54,578 bases of DNA, taken from positions 1-54,578 of the forward strand of contig JAMCUS010000014.1 in assembly GCA_023379385.1 (NCBI GenBank), in the 5' to 3' direction. Made by a program: the position numbers and the translations under genes. Positions within the stretch are counted from its first letter, which is position 1, and each line of letters starts with the position of its first letter. Positions 45,364 to 53,829 of the stretch are shown here, in pieces. Under the pieces are notes generated by a model. That model had not been told where the DNA came from. It saw only the letters and a list, made by a program, of their open reading frames with translations, and searched no databases. Source of the DNA: Thermoplasmatota archaeon (GTDB lineage: Archaea; Thermoplasmatota; Thermoplasmata; Lutacidiplasmatales; JAMCUS01).

Positions 45364-46014
45364 CTATGATGAAAATAAATTATGCCTGCATATATAGGAA
45401 AACATGCACATTTTGCAGACAGGATTTTTTTTACAGATGTTTTTTGAATGTTCAACAATCATTGCATGAAAGTTTTTGTATACATTTATATTTTTGTCAA
45501 TATTCAGCATAAAATATTGTTGCTGGGAGTTGTAATCATTGCCTATATTCCATCCCAGCCTATCAGCGAATCGTTTGGTATAACCATCTATAACAAATAC
45601 AGGTCTATCAAACGCATAAAGTAATATTGAATCTGCTGTTTCACATCCGATTCCCTTTACATGCAGAAGCTCATCTCTCAACAGCTCTGTTGAATACCTA
45701 TCATCTAAAAATTTTTCAAACATACTATCGGAAAAGAAGGATGCAATGTTTTTTAATACAATACTTTTATTATTGTAAAAGCCAGATGGTTTTATTAACC
45801 TTTTTAGAGTATCGATATCTATGCCCATGATATCTTTTATCTTTTCATATCCATGCTCTTTTAGATTTTTTAGTGACATTTCCACATTTTTCCATGATGT
45901 TCTCTGAGTCAGAACTGCACCTATGATAACGTCATCTCTGCTATCACCCGGCCACCAGTGAAGATCACCGTATGTTTTGAATAATGAGTTATATAGATTC
46001 ATTAAATCATTCAT
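45364..46014 (-). CDS. MagIII-like DNA-3-methyladenine glycosylase (HhH-GPD, FeS)
   Basis: 216 aa of the endonuclease III superfamily. HhH motif LLHVKGIGCETADSILLYAF and VIDGYTKRFADRLG (catalytic Asp). At the position of the Nth lysine there is Glu (CETAD), as in MagIII-type monofunctional glycosylases. C-terminal CxxxxxCxxCxxxxxC holds a 4Fe-4S cluster. The ATG 46014 with GAGGGG upstream is chosen. It overlaps no gene but starts 12 bases after nothing else than the mqnC stop region, in the same operon. Confidence 0.78.
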   Translation of the reverse strand: MNDLMNLYNSLFKTYGDLHWWPGDSRDDVIIGAVLTQRTSWKNVEMSLKNLKEHGYEKIKDIMGIDIDTLKRLIKPSGFYNNKSIVLKNIASFFSDSMFEKFLDDRYSTELLRDELLHVKGIGCETADSILLYAFDRPVFVIDGYTKRFADRLGWNIGNDYNSQQQYFMLNIDKNINVYKNFHAMIVEHSKNICKKNPVCKMCMFSYICRHNLFSS

Positions 46015-46025
46015 ACTCATTCCCC

Positions 46026-47096
46026 TCAAAAGGTTTTCAGAATTTCGTAATAGGTATTTCTCTGAGCCGGTATGAACCCTGCATCTTTTATTGTATGTAT
46101 AATCAGATCAACATCCATGTAATTTGATTTGCCCGCTGCACTGATCACATGCTCTTCCATCAGAATGCCACCAAAATCATTTGCCCCGAATTTCAATGCA
46201 ATCTGTGCAATTTTGGCTCCTTCCGTAACCCACCCAGATTGAATATTTTTAATATTATCTAGAAAGATCCTTGATATGGCGATCATGCATAGATATTCAT
46301 ACGCTGTTGCTCTTTTTATATTATCCATTACCGTATTTTTTGGTTCAAAACTCCACGGTATAAAGGCTGTAAACCCGTGATTCCTGTCCTGCAATTCCCT
46401 TATCTTAGAGAGATGCTCAATTCTCTCTTCTACCGTTTCACCCATTCCAAACACCATGGTGGAGGTTGTGGGCATTCCAAGTTTCTGAGCTTCATCCATG
46501 ACATCCAACCAGCTCTGTACAGAATTTTTCAATGGACTCACATTATTTCTTACTCTGTCAACAAGTATCTCAGCACCACCACCTGGTAGGGATCTTAAGC
46601 CAGCGTCTTTTAATCTTTGAAGAGTCTCTTTTACGGTAATATTCTCTTTTTTGGCATAATAATTGATCTCTGTTGTTGTAAAGGAGTGTATATCCACCTG
46701 TGGGTAGTGTTCCTTGACAGATTTGATCATATTGACCACATCGTTTAAATCCAGAGATGGATTTAATCCACCCTGAAGCAGTACCTGTGTACCCCCCTTT
46801 TTAACCAGTTCATCTACTTTCTTAAGTATCTCGTCCTCCGTCAATACATAACCGTCTTTTGCATTTGGTGAAGTGTAAAAGGCACAGAATTTACAGTTAA
46901 CAGTGCATACATTGGTATAGTTTATATTTCGATCTATAACAAAGGTTACCAGAGGATACGGTAAAGCCCTCCACCTTACGTAATCCGCAAGTTTACCAAT
47001 TTCCAGCAATGATAATTTTTTGTATATATATACTGCCTCCTCCTCACTTATACGTTCTCCTTTTTTCACCTTATTTACAATATTTTCAAGTAACAT
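46026..47096 (-). CDS. mqnC: cyclic dehypoxanthine futalosine synthase MqnC
   Basis: Radical SAM enzyme that cyclises dehypoxanthine futalosine. NVCTVNCKFCAFYTSP contains the CxxxCxxC cluster motif; GGLNPSLDLNDV, LPGGGAEILVD and GMGETVEERIEHL are family blocks; ANDFGGILMEE closes the barrel. 356 aa. ATG 47096 is preferred (GGAAGGT upstream) to GTG 47111. It follows mqnA after 2 bases. Confidence 0.94.
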   Translation of the reverse strand: MLLENIVNKVKKGERISEEEAVYIYKKLSLLEIGKLADYVRWRALPYPLVTFVIDRNINYTNVCTVNCKFCAFYTSPNAKDGYVLTEDEILKKVDELVKKGGTQVLLQGGLNPSLDLNDVVNMIKSVKEHYPQVDIHSFTTTEINYYAKKENITVKETLQRLKDAGLRSLPGGGAEILVDRVRNNVSPLKNSVQSWLDVMDEAQKLGMPTTSTMVFGMGETVEERIEHLSKIRELQDRNHGFTAFIPWSFEPKNTVMDNIKRATAYEYLCMIAISRIFLDNIKNIQSGWVTEGAKIAQIALKFGANDFGGILMEEHVISAAGKSNYMDVDLIIHTIKDAGFIPAQRNTYYEILKTF

Positions 47097-47098
47097 TT

Positions 47099-47890
47099 TC
47101 AAACCTTCCACAATTTTATTTCGGGTATTGATGCTATAGCACCAATATTATACGCTTCATTAAAAAAGAGGTTTAAGGATTTTATATGATCCTCACTCAG
47201 TTCATAAGATAGAGACCTGTAATACTGCCGCAGAATGTCCGGCTCCAATCCATGCAGTTTATGAGAATATTCCACAATCTTTTCAATATTTTCTGGATAC
47301 ATGCTTTTGCTTTTTGTAATGGCTTCGTAGATAGTTTCAATAATATCATCGTCCAGGCTATCTCTTGCCACCCAGATCGCAAATACAGCCGGCAGATTGA
47401 ATATTCTACTCCATTCCTCCGCAATGTCCATAACATGTTGGAACCTGTTATTGTTGGTGTATGTCAATGCCTTATCACCTATTAGCAGAATATTGTTCAT
47501 CATCTCCCTGAGGTCGTTGACAATCGTGATATTGCCCGTCTTTATTCCGTAATGATGTAAAATAATTTTTAGCATGATAACAGAGGACCTGGATTCAGAT
47601 GTTACGTATACATCTCCGTCAAGATCATCGTTGTAGTAGAACAATACACTTCTTACCTTTTTGTATGAAGATATGGATAACCCGGGTAATACCGTACATT
47701 TCCCTTTAATGACAGGGAGTGCTATTGATGAAACAGGTGTTACGTCAAGACTGCCATTTACGAACATGTCTACAAGATCCGATGGAACCCTTCTCTCTAT
47801 TTTCCATTTATCAGGAAGTTTTACACTGTTAGTGTATATTGGATAATATACCGGCAGGATGTTTATATAATCTATAGCACCTAAAATCAT
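47099..47890 (-). CDS. mqnA: chorismate dehydratase MqnA
   Basis: First step of the futalosine pathway: chorismate to 3-enolpyruvylbenzoate. Periplasmic-binding-like fold of 263 aa. Marks: GAIDYINILPVYYPI, GSLDVTPVSSIALPVIKG, LPGLSISSYKKVRSVL, and VIGDKALTY-like LLIGDKALTYTNN. It overlaps mqnE by 4 bases and mqnC starts 2 bases after it. Confidence 0.92.
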   Translation of the reverse strand: MILGAIDYINILPVYYPIYTNSVKLPDKWKIERRVPSDLVDMFVNGSLDVTPVSSIALPVIKGKCTVLPGLSISSYKKVRSVLFYYNDDLDGDVYVTSESRSSVIMLKIILHHYGIKTGNITIVNDLREMMNNILLIGDKALTYTNNNRFQHVMDIAEEWSRIFNLPAVFAIWVARDSLDDDIIETIYEAITKSKSMYPENIEKIVEYSHKLHGLEPDILRQYYRSLSYELSEDHIKSLNLFFNEAYNIGAIASIPEIKLWKV

Positions 47891-48981
47891 TCATCTACAC
47901 CCTGATATCCACTGTTCGTAAGCACTGGCACGAACCCTGAATTGCTGATAATATCTGGAAGATCTGGCTTCTCCGTGACGTTTTCCCAGGTTCCACCACC
48001 TGCAGCATCAATTATACGTTCTTCGTATGCAGTACCACCGATATCATCCACACCGAACGAAAGTGACACGGATGCCACCTCTTTGGATATAGATACCCAT
48101 GGTAGTTTTATATGTTTTATATTATCAAAAAATAACCTTGATAATGCCACTATTCGCAGATCATATAAACCGGATGATCCTTTCAGATCGTATCTCTTTG
48201 ATAAAATGTTGTTTTTTATATTGTACGACAACGGAACAAATGCTAGAAATCCAGGATGCATATCCTGTGCATTTCTTATGATGTTCATATGTTCTATAAC
48301 CGACAGATCTGTTTCAACGTGACCATAAAGCATTGTTGCATTGGTTAACAATCCGGATTCGTGTGCAATTTTATGTACATTAATCCATGCATCTTTTCCT
48401 ATCTTTGTAGCCATCATCAAATTTCTTATGGTACCATTAAAAATTTCGGATCCACCGCCTGGCATCAAATCCAGCCCGGAGCTTTTCAAAATTTTTATTG
48501 TATCTTTGAGATCTATTTTTGATACTTTGGATATAAAATTCATTTCTACAGCAGTTAAAGCCTGAATAAATAATGCAGAATCAATCTTTTTTATGCCAGC
48601 AAACAGTTCTCTGAAATAGTTAAGGTCACAATCTCTGTTCAAACCACCTACAACATGAATCTCATTTATACCCATTTTTTTTGATTTTATAACCTTATTC
48701 AGAACCTCCTCGACAGTGAGCATGTATGCTTCCTTATCACTTTTATTCTTTCTGAACGAACAAAACCCACACCTACTAACGCATATATTGGTTGGATTTA
48801 TGTTTATATCTTTTCTCCAGTAAACCTTTTCTTTATGTATGTTTGTCTTAAATTCATAGGATGCATCTCCCAGTGTAAACAGGTCTGCTTTTCTGAACAG
48901 ATACACTGCATCGTTGACAGATAATCTATTGCCCGATAAAACATTCTCTATAATGTGTTTTATTTTGATAGTTTCAGACAT
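47887..48981 (-). CDS. mqnE: aminodeoxyfutalosine synthase MqnE
   Basis: Radical SAM enzyme joining 3-enolpyruvylbenzoate to SAM-derived adenosine. NICVSRCGFCSFRK carries the CxxxCxxC motif; GGLNRDCDL, LMPGGGSEIFN and GVDDIGGTAYEERI are conserved with MqnC. 364 aa. First gene of the mqnE-mqnA-mqnC unit. The hydrolase (MqnB/MTAN) and MqnD are not in the window. Confidence 0.92.
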   Translation of the reverse strand: MSETIKIKHIIENVLSGNRLSVNDAVYLFRKADLFTLGDASYEFKTNIHKEKVYWRKDININPTNICVSRCGFCSFRKNKSDKEAYMLTVEEVLNKVIKSKKMGINEIHVVGGLNRDCDLNYFRELFAGIKKIDSALFIQALTAVEMNFISKVSKIDLKDTIKILKSSGLDLMPGGGSEIFNGTIRNLMMATKIGKDAWINVHKIAHESGLLTNATMLYGHVETDLSVIEHMNIIRNAQDMHPGFLAFVPLSYNIKNNILSKRYDLKGSSGLYDLRIVALSRLFFDNIKHIKLPWVSISKEVASVSLSFGVDDIGGTAYEERIIDAAGGGTWENVTEKPDLPDIISNSGFVPVLTNSGYQGVDE

Positions 48982-49144
48982 ATCAACCTCTTATTACGAA
49001 TGGGTTTAACTTTTAACGCTACAGTTACCCATATTTTGAATACTTATAACCTTTTTACCTGGTATTTTTTAATTTTTCAATATCCCTATGCCAATCCTTA
49101 TCAAAGCAGGCTGTATAATATATCACACATATCTATTTAACAAT

Positions 49145-49699
49145 TTATTTATTGTTTAATGGATGATCCAGTTCCATAACAATTGCTATAAAACGGCTAA
49201 GCTGCAATCCCGCTTCCCAACGCATTTCAAAATTATCGTGTATACCTTTCTTTATGTATGGAATTCTGCTCTGGAATATTGATTGAATACCATTTAATTT
49301 TGCCGTTGGAAGAATAAACAACCTCCATGGTTCCACGCCGTGTTTTCCTTTAAGTCTGTATGCATATAGTGGCAGTATTCCTGCTCTTTCACATCTCTCC
49401 TTCATGTTCATTGCCTGTTTGCTCATCCTACTGCTACCATTGCTGAACCGTATTATTTTGTTTGCAGAACTCTTTACCTCTATTGGAAATGAAAATTTGC
49501 TTCTTACGGCTATCAGATCAATACCGAAAGATCCAGCAGCTCTGACAACTATGAAAGGGTGATCAATCAATTGCTCAAAGGTGTGTGCGTCCTCGCCTTT
49601 GAGATATTGTAGGTAACTCCTCACAGTAGCTTCCTCACCTTCTAAAATCTGTTTCAGATCCCGTTCATAAGATGTTCCCTGCACAAAGACCGTATTCAC
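49145..49699 (-). CDS. hjc: Holliday junction resolvase Hjc (long form)
   Basis: Type II-restriction-fold nuclease. SYERDLKQIL (Glu), GSFGIDLIAVRS (Asp) and FPIEVKSS (Glu-x-Lys) form the active site. At 184 aa it is longer than typical Hjc (around 120-140), with an inserted segment near residues 25-50 (SYLQYLKGEDAHTFEQL) and a longer C terminus. It cuts four-way DNA junctions in recombination. Monocistronic, beside tRNA-Glu. Confidence 0.85.
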   Translation of the reverse strand: MNTVFVQGTSYERDLKQILEGEEATVRSYLQYLKGEDAHTFEQLIDHPFIVVRAAGSFGIDLIAVRSKFSFPIEVKSSANKIIRFSNGSSRMSKQAMNMKERCERAGILPLYAYRLKGKHGVEPWRLFILPTAKLNGIQSIFQSRIPYIKKGIHDNFEMRWEAGLQLSRFIAIVMELDHPLNNK

Positions 49700-49842
49700 A
49701 TATCATTATAAATTTTTTTTTACTATATCTCTAAATACATCTATGTTGCTAGCAGTTATTCTTTATATACCTATTCAGGCAGCCTGTCGGGAGCAATACC
49801 CCCAAAATAACCCGAATCCATAGCTCCCGTAACTCCATAGTA

Positions 49843-49915
49843 TGCTCCCAACGGGATTTGAACCCGTGTCGATGGGTCGAAGGCCCAACATGATTGGCCA
49901 CTACACTATGGGAGC
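49843..49915 (-). tRNA. tRNA-Glu (anticodon TTC)
   Basis: 73 nt with A73. Acceptor GCTCCCA/TGGGAGC; D arm GTGTAGTGGCCAATCAT typical for Glu; T arm ACGGG-TTCAAAT-CCCGT. The anticodon loop reads CCTTCGA, giving anticodon TTC but C instead of U at position 33, and the first stem pair (T27-T43) is mismatched. No CCA encoded. Confidence 0.88.
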
Positions 49916-50504
49916 ATTGTAATGAAAGTAAGCAAGATTTATTTATTATATCTTTCGGTATCTCTGATTCAATAGTTGCAAATTTTATGGTAATTTACAT
50001 CTTTATTTTATATAGCGAACGTAAACTTATTTTAATTTATCTCTAATAATATTGATGTTTCCACATAACGTTATTAAAACCATGTATATGTTATTATCCT
50101 GAATAGATTTTCCAATTATTCTCAAAATTTGAAACTATTTTTGCATAACTGGTCAATGGATTGTCTTTGCTCTTATTTTACTTTGCTTTAACATTTATAC
50201 ACTTCAATGTGAGATTTGTATTTGTATTTGTATTTTTCATCCCGGAATCCATAATAATCATTCATAAGATTTTATACATTATAACGAATAATAGGCAGTA
50301 ATTGCATATAGTTACAAGCAAGCGTATAAAGTTATTTATTAATGCAATTAGGTATTAGGCTAAGGTTATTAAAATTCTTTCACAATCATACAAAGATTTT
50401 GTATAAAAATCACAACTTTTTTTAATGATATACTTTGGATGCTTAGCTCAATAAATTATGCTGAGATATATATAAATATTTGTTGTGAGTAAAGTATAAT
50501 ACTT
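49916..50504. other. 589-base gene-free stretch
   Basis: Holds the tRNA-Glu promoter, a solitary copy of the IS607 end 19-mer (49972-49990), a short TTTGTA-rich tandem run near 50216-50236, and at 50465-50479 an ATATATATAAATATT TATA-like box about 30 bases before the ATPase start. No gene is recognised. Confidence 0.5.
49938..49951 (-). promoter_or_regulatory. TATA box of tRNA-Glu
   Basis: Reverse-strand ATATAATAAATAAA, centred about 29 bases before the tRNA 5' end, matches archaeal TATA spacing. Confidence 0.5.
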
Positions 50505-51959
50505 ATGTTTCAACAAAAGTTTGTAAACAGGGTTGAAGAAATGAAAATCCTGGAAAGTGACTGGTCTGCAGATGGCGCCTCACTATTAATCCTTTATGGT
50601 AGAAGAAGGGTTGGGAAGACCGAATTGATTAGTAGATTCATAGGTGATAGGGGTGTTTATTTTCTTGCAACTACAGAGGGTGACAGGGAAAACATAAACA
50701 GCTTCAAGGCAATCATTTCAAAGTTTCTGGGTGATGACAGCATTCTTAAGGCCAACTTTGATGATTGGAACTCCTTTTTTACTGTCCTAGCTTCTAGCAG
50801 TTCATTTCAAGTGAAAGCAAGTAAATCAAAGATCATAATAGCTATAGATGAATTTCCATATCTCATAGAGGCTAACAGGGCAATCCCGTCGGTATTTCAA
50901 AAATTATATGACACTATACTGAGGCAAATGAAAGTAATGTTGATTCTTTCAGGCTCATCAATCAGCATAATGGAAAATGAAGTGCTTTCTTATAGAAGTC
51001 CTCTTTACGGTAGAAGAACTGGCCAATTGCAGTTAAAACCTCTGAAGTTCAGATACCTGTCCGAATTTATAGATTATGGATTTGAAGATTTATGCAAGAC
51101 TTACTTTGTATTCGGTGGTATACCCGAATACCTCCTGAAACTTGATCCTGATATGGGATTCTGGGAAAACGTATCAAGGAACATGCTTTCAAAAGGGGCA
51201 TCACTCTATGAAGAGGCAGAATTTCTCCTTAGAACTGAATTCAGGGAACCAAGGAATTACATGTTGATTCTCAGATCCATTTCCTATGGAAATCATACGT
51301 TGGGAGAGATATGTGCTTATTCTGGTCTGGACAAGAGCATGGTATCAAAATACCTATACGTGCTCATGTCGTTGGGCTTAATTAATTCGGAGAAACCTTT
51401 CGGGGCTTCTGAGAAATTTAAGAGAAGGTTATACTGGATATCAGACCAGTATCTGAAGTTCTGGTTCAGGTACATATTACCTCATAAGAGCGAAATTGAG
51501 AGTTCTCATAACGAAGAGGTTCTTGAGAGTATAAAAGATAATTTCCACACTTTTGCTGGTGAGCAGTTTGAGAACCTCATGAAGGAACTCATAGTGGAAG
51601 GGATATTGGGTAGATCATTTGACACCGCTTCCAGATGGTGGGGATGGAATGGATCCGGAAAAAAGGGCAGGGACGTTGAGGAGATCGACATAGTCGCACA
51701 CTCCGAAACACGAGGAGAATTGCTTTTCGCTGAATGCAAGTGGACAAACAATCCTATACCGATAAGTGTGGTTGAAGCCTTAAAGACAAAATCAGAAACA
51801 CTGAGAAAGCGATACCCTGGAAAAAAATATACGTACGCAGTGTTTTCCAGAAGTGGATTCAAGGGAGCCTCACCCGAGCCAGTTGGCGATGTGATTTTCA
51901 TGAATCTTTCAGATATAGAATACGAGCTTTACAAGAAATCAAAGAAACCAGAAAATTGA
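50505..51959 (+). CDS. archaeal ATPase with C-terminal DUF234 (nuclease-fold) domain
   Basis: 484 aa. Walker A is LYGRRRVGKTELI; Walker B IIIAIDEFPYLIEA; sensor LILSGSSISIME. A winged helix (LGEICAYSGLDKSMVSKYLY) follows, then DUF234 with EEIDIVAHS...LLFAECKW, a PDDEXK-like metal site. Such STAND-like/AAA proteins are common in archaeal accessory regions and are linked to defence or mobile elements; the exact role is unproven. It is probably leaderless or near so. It stands at the left edge of the accessory tract. Confidence 0.85.
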   Translation: MFQQKFVNRVEEMKILESDWSADGASLLILYGRRRVGKTELISRFIGDRGVYFLATTEGDRENINSFKAIISKFLGDDSILKANFDDWNSFFTVLASSSSFQVKASKSKIIIAIDEFPYLIEANRAIPSVFQKLYDTILRQMKVMLILSGSSISIMENEVLSYRSPLYGRRTGQLQLKPLKFRYLSEFIDYGFEDLCKTYFVFGGIPEYLLKLDPDMGFWENVSRNMLSKGASLYEEAEFLLRTEFREPRNYMLILRSISYGNHTLGEICAYSGLDKSMVSKYLYVLMSLGLINSEKPFGASEKFKRRLYWISDQYLKFWFRYILPHKSEIESSHNEEVLESIKDNFHTFAGEQFENLMKELIVEGILGRSFDTASRWWGWNGSGKKGRDVEEIDIVAHSETRGELLFAECKWTNNPIPISVVEALKTKSETLRKRYPGKKYTYAVFSRSGFKGASPEPVGDVIFMNLSDIEYELYKKSKKPEN

Positions 51960-51980
51960 ACAGCGATTTTCACCAACGGT

Positions 51981-52261
51981 TTAATAGACAATATCTTTTA
52001 ACGATTGTATATTTGTTAGTATACCCTTTTCTTTAATTTCATCCAGAATTCTAACGGCAGAAAGATCATATTTTTCTATACGTCCTTTGATGTAAGGTTT
52101 GTAAGGGTCCCGTATAGAAGTTTTTTGGGTTCTATGGTATACAGGTGGGTTTACACAAGACATGTGTATCTCCCGACGGTGTCTCTACATATGCCCAAAC
52201 GTTTAGCAATACTGGATATGCTCATGCCGTTATCTCTCAATTCTTTAATCATATGCAACAT
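51981..52261 (-). pseudogene. IS21-family IstA transposase relic
   Basis: First frame (start 52261) encodes MIKELRDNGMSISSIAKRLG, the helix-turn-helix of IstA, ending at TAA. A shifted frame continues from 52163 with YKPYIKGRIEKYDLSAVRIL and DEIKEKG, the next conserved IstA block, then ends at 51981. The DDE catalytic core and IstB are missing. Terminal repeats lie upstream at 52313-52380. Confidence 0.62.
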
Positions 52262-52312
52262 ATCCGATCTGTACAATCAATCACCAACCTGATACAGAGG
52301 TATGTAAAGGGG

Positions 52313-52380
52313 TGGTAAATATTCAAGCGGCGAAATTGGTAAATATTGAAAGGCCATTTTTGGTAAAAATTCAAATGGCG
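52313..52380. repeat. three 24-bp direct repeats, IS21-type end
   Basis: TGGTAAATATTCAAGCGGCG, TGGTAAATATTGAAAGGCCA and TGGTAAAAATTCAAATGGCG start at 52313, 52337 and 52361, exactly 24 bases apart. Multiple transposase-binding repeats at the end are usual for IS21. They precede the istA relic by about 50 bases. Confidence 0.6.
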
Positions 52381-52535
52381 TTTACAATTTAGTGAAAATT
52401 GCTCTTTAGTATTCAGTCAGCCTGTCGAGTCCACAAACATTTTTCCTAATGTGCAGGTGTGATGGACCTCACAGTAATTTTAAAGCACTGCTTTTCTCCT
52501 TTTGCATGCGTCTAATATTAGAACGGACGCAAAAC

Positions 52536-52663
52536 TGCTGTGTTGAATAAATCTGGCATAATACCTTTTAAATCCATCCAAACTTTATCCGTTTATACTG
52601 GATAAATATTTATAATTCATATAATGATCTGTTAATCCTATCTGGCATTTATTCAACAGAGCA
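52536..52663. mobile_element. MITE, copy 2, 128 bp with 9-bp target duplication
   Basis: Inverted ends TGCTGTGTTGAATAAAT (left) and the complement of ATTTATTCAACAGAGCA (right) match at 16 of 17 positions. ACGCAAAAC flanks both sides (52527-52535 and 52664-52672), a direct target duplication. The interior matches 9094-9221 on the opposite strand and a half copy at 35998-36052. No coding capacity. Confidence 0.7.
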
Positions 52664-52753
52664 ACGCAAAACGGAAAGGCTTTATATAGTATGCTATATA
52701 TTAACTATAGGTGATATATAAAGCAACAGATGGTAAGAAAGAGGTGAGAATAA

Positions 52754-53173
52754 ATGTTTAATAAAAAATCTCAAAAAGTGCATCAAAAAGTGTCCAACAA
52801 TAGATGGGGTAGATCAGGAATAACGACAATTCAACTAAACAAAGCAGTCGTCAGGGCACTTAAACGTATTAAAGAATACCCAAGAGAGACTTATAACGAG
52901 GTAATACTTAATCTCATAAAAAATGCAGAAGAGACAAAAGAATTAGATATATTTATTCAGAAGGGCGAACAGTTTGTCGCCACATACCGAGCACTTATAG
53001 AAGAGACAAAAGAATTAGGTACATTTATTCAGAAGGGTGAACAGTTTGTCGTCACATACCGAGCACTTATAGAAGAGACAAAAGAATTAGGTACATTTAT
53101 TCAGAAGGCCCAGAGAGAAAAGATGAAAGAATTGTGGGAAGAAGGGGACTACACTGCGTGGGAGAATGTCTAA
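52754..53173 (+). CDS. antitoxin-like protein with 24-residue tandem repeats
   Basis: 139 aa. Residues about 15-55 (GITTIQLNKAVVRALKRIKE, then TYNEVILNLIKNAEE) resemble a ribbon-helix-helix or VapB/DUF7557-type DNA-binding antitoxin domain. Then a 24-aa unit (EETKELDIFIQKGEQFVATY and RALI) occurs about two and a half times, predicted as long helices. It overlaps the MazF-like toxin by 8 bases. GAGGTGAG precedes the ATG; a TATA-like TTTATATAG lies at 52681-52689. Confidence 0.72.
   Translation: MFNKKSQKVHQKVSNNRWGRSGITTIQLNKAVVRALKRIKEYPRETYNEVILNLIKNAEETKELDIFIQKGEQFVATYRALIEETKELGTFIQKGEQFVVTYRALIEETKELGTFIQKAQREKMKELWEEGDYTAWENV
52928..53108 (+). repeat. 72-bp in-frame tandem repeat
   Basis: Units start at 52928 and 53000 (72 bases each) and a partial third at 53072. 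They differ at only a few bases (GATATA/GGTACA, GCC/GTC), so the duplication is recent. Each unit encodes one 24-residue helix repeat of the antitoxin. Confidence 0.85.
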
Positions 53174-53480
53174 AGCGGGAGACGTAATAATAACTAGGGT
53201 GCAGTTCACCGACACCGATGGTTCAAAGGTAAGGCCTGCCCTATTGTTGTTTGAAGAGATGGGCAATGTGGTCATAGCAGGCATAACAACAAATATGCAG
53301 ATGAAGGGAATACGCATATCTGTAAATGAAGGAGCTGCTCAAGAAAGCATAATAAAATTAAATTATCTATTTACAATTACAAATGAATCCATCATAAAAA
53401 CGGTATTTCATCTCAGTGCAAGTAAAAAGAAGCTTGTTTTTGAAGAACTTACAAAGAGACTTGAACGCCTAAAAGTATAA
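53166..53480 (+). CDS. MazF/PemK-family toxin (endoribonuclease)
   Basis: 104 aa. GDVIITRVQFTDTDGSKVRP is the signature start (GDI...VRPALL) of PemK/MazF toxins, followed by NVVIAGITTNMQ and a C-terminal helix (ELTKRLERLKV). The family cleaves mRNA at short motifs. Its ATG lies within the antitoxin end, giving tight coupling. Confidence 0.85.
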   Translation: MSKAGDVIITRVQFTDTDGSKVRPALLLFEEMGNVVIAGITTNMQMKGIRISVNEGAAQESIIKLNYLFTITNESIIKTVFHLSASKKKLVFEELTKRLERLKV

Positions 53481-53829
53481 CGAATGCTTAAAGGTCTGTG
53501 AATTGCAATATCTATAAGTCTTGCTGTACAACATCCATCCGTATTATCTTGTATATGTAAGGGGTTGTGTAATAATAACATATCCAAGTCAGATGTTTGA
53601 AGTGCTGCTATCAGGCAGTAATCTTTGCTATGTTAATATTCGGTAACCCCATAGCATAATGATTGCCGAGATAAAAAGTATTCAATTAATAGATTAAATG
53701 GACCGGTCGGGATTTGATTAATGTTTTAAGCGAATACTTCACAAACAACTAAATGGAGGCGAGCTTTTTATTAGATAACTTTATTAACAATATGAAGTTA
53801 ACTTCTATTAAGGCAGAAGGGTAAAGACA
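53481..53829. other. 349-base gene-free stretch
   Basis: A 23-codon frame at about 53752-53823 (MEASFLLDNFINNMK and a tail) ends just before the next gene and could be a leader peptide, but evidence is thin. No repeat or RNA recognised otherwise. Confidence 0.3.

Noticed and set aside
49789-49833. CGGGAGC ... GCTCCCG inverted repeat next to tRNA-Glu, considered as a tRNA fragment or attachment site
   Set aside because: It shares only the GGGAGC core with the tRNA acceptor; no second att copy was found in the window, so an integration site is not supported.
50216-50236. TTTGTATTTGTATTTGTATT run considered as a CRISPR or satellite repeat
   Set aside because: Only three 6-base units; no spaced repeats and no cas genes.
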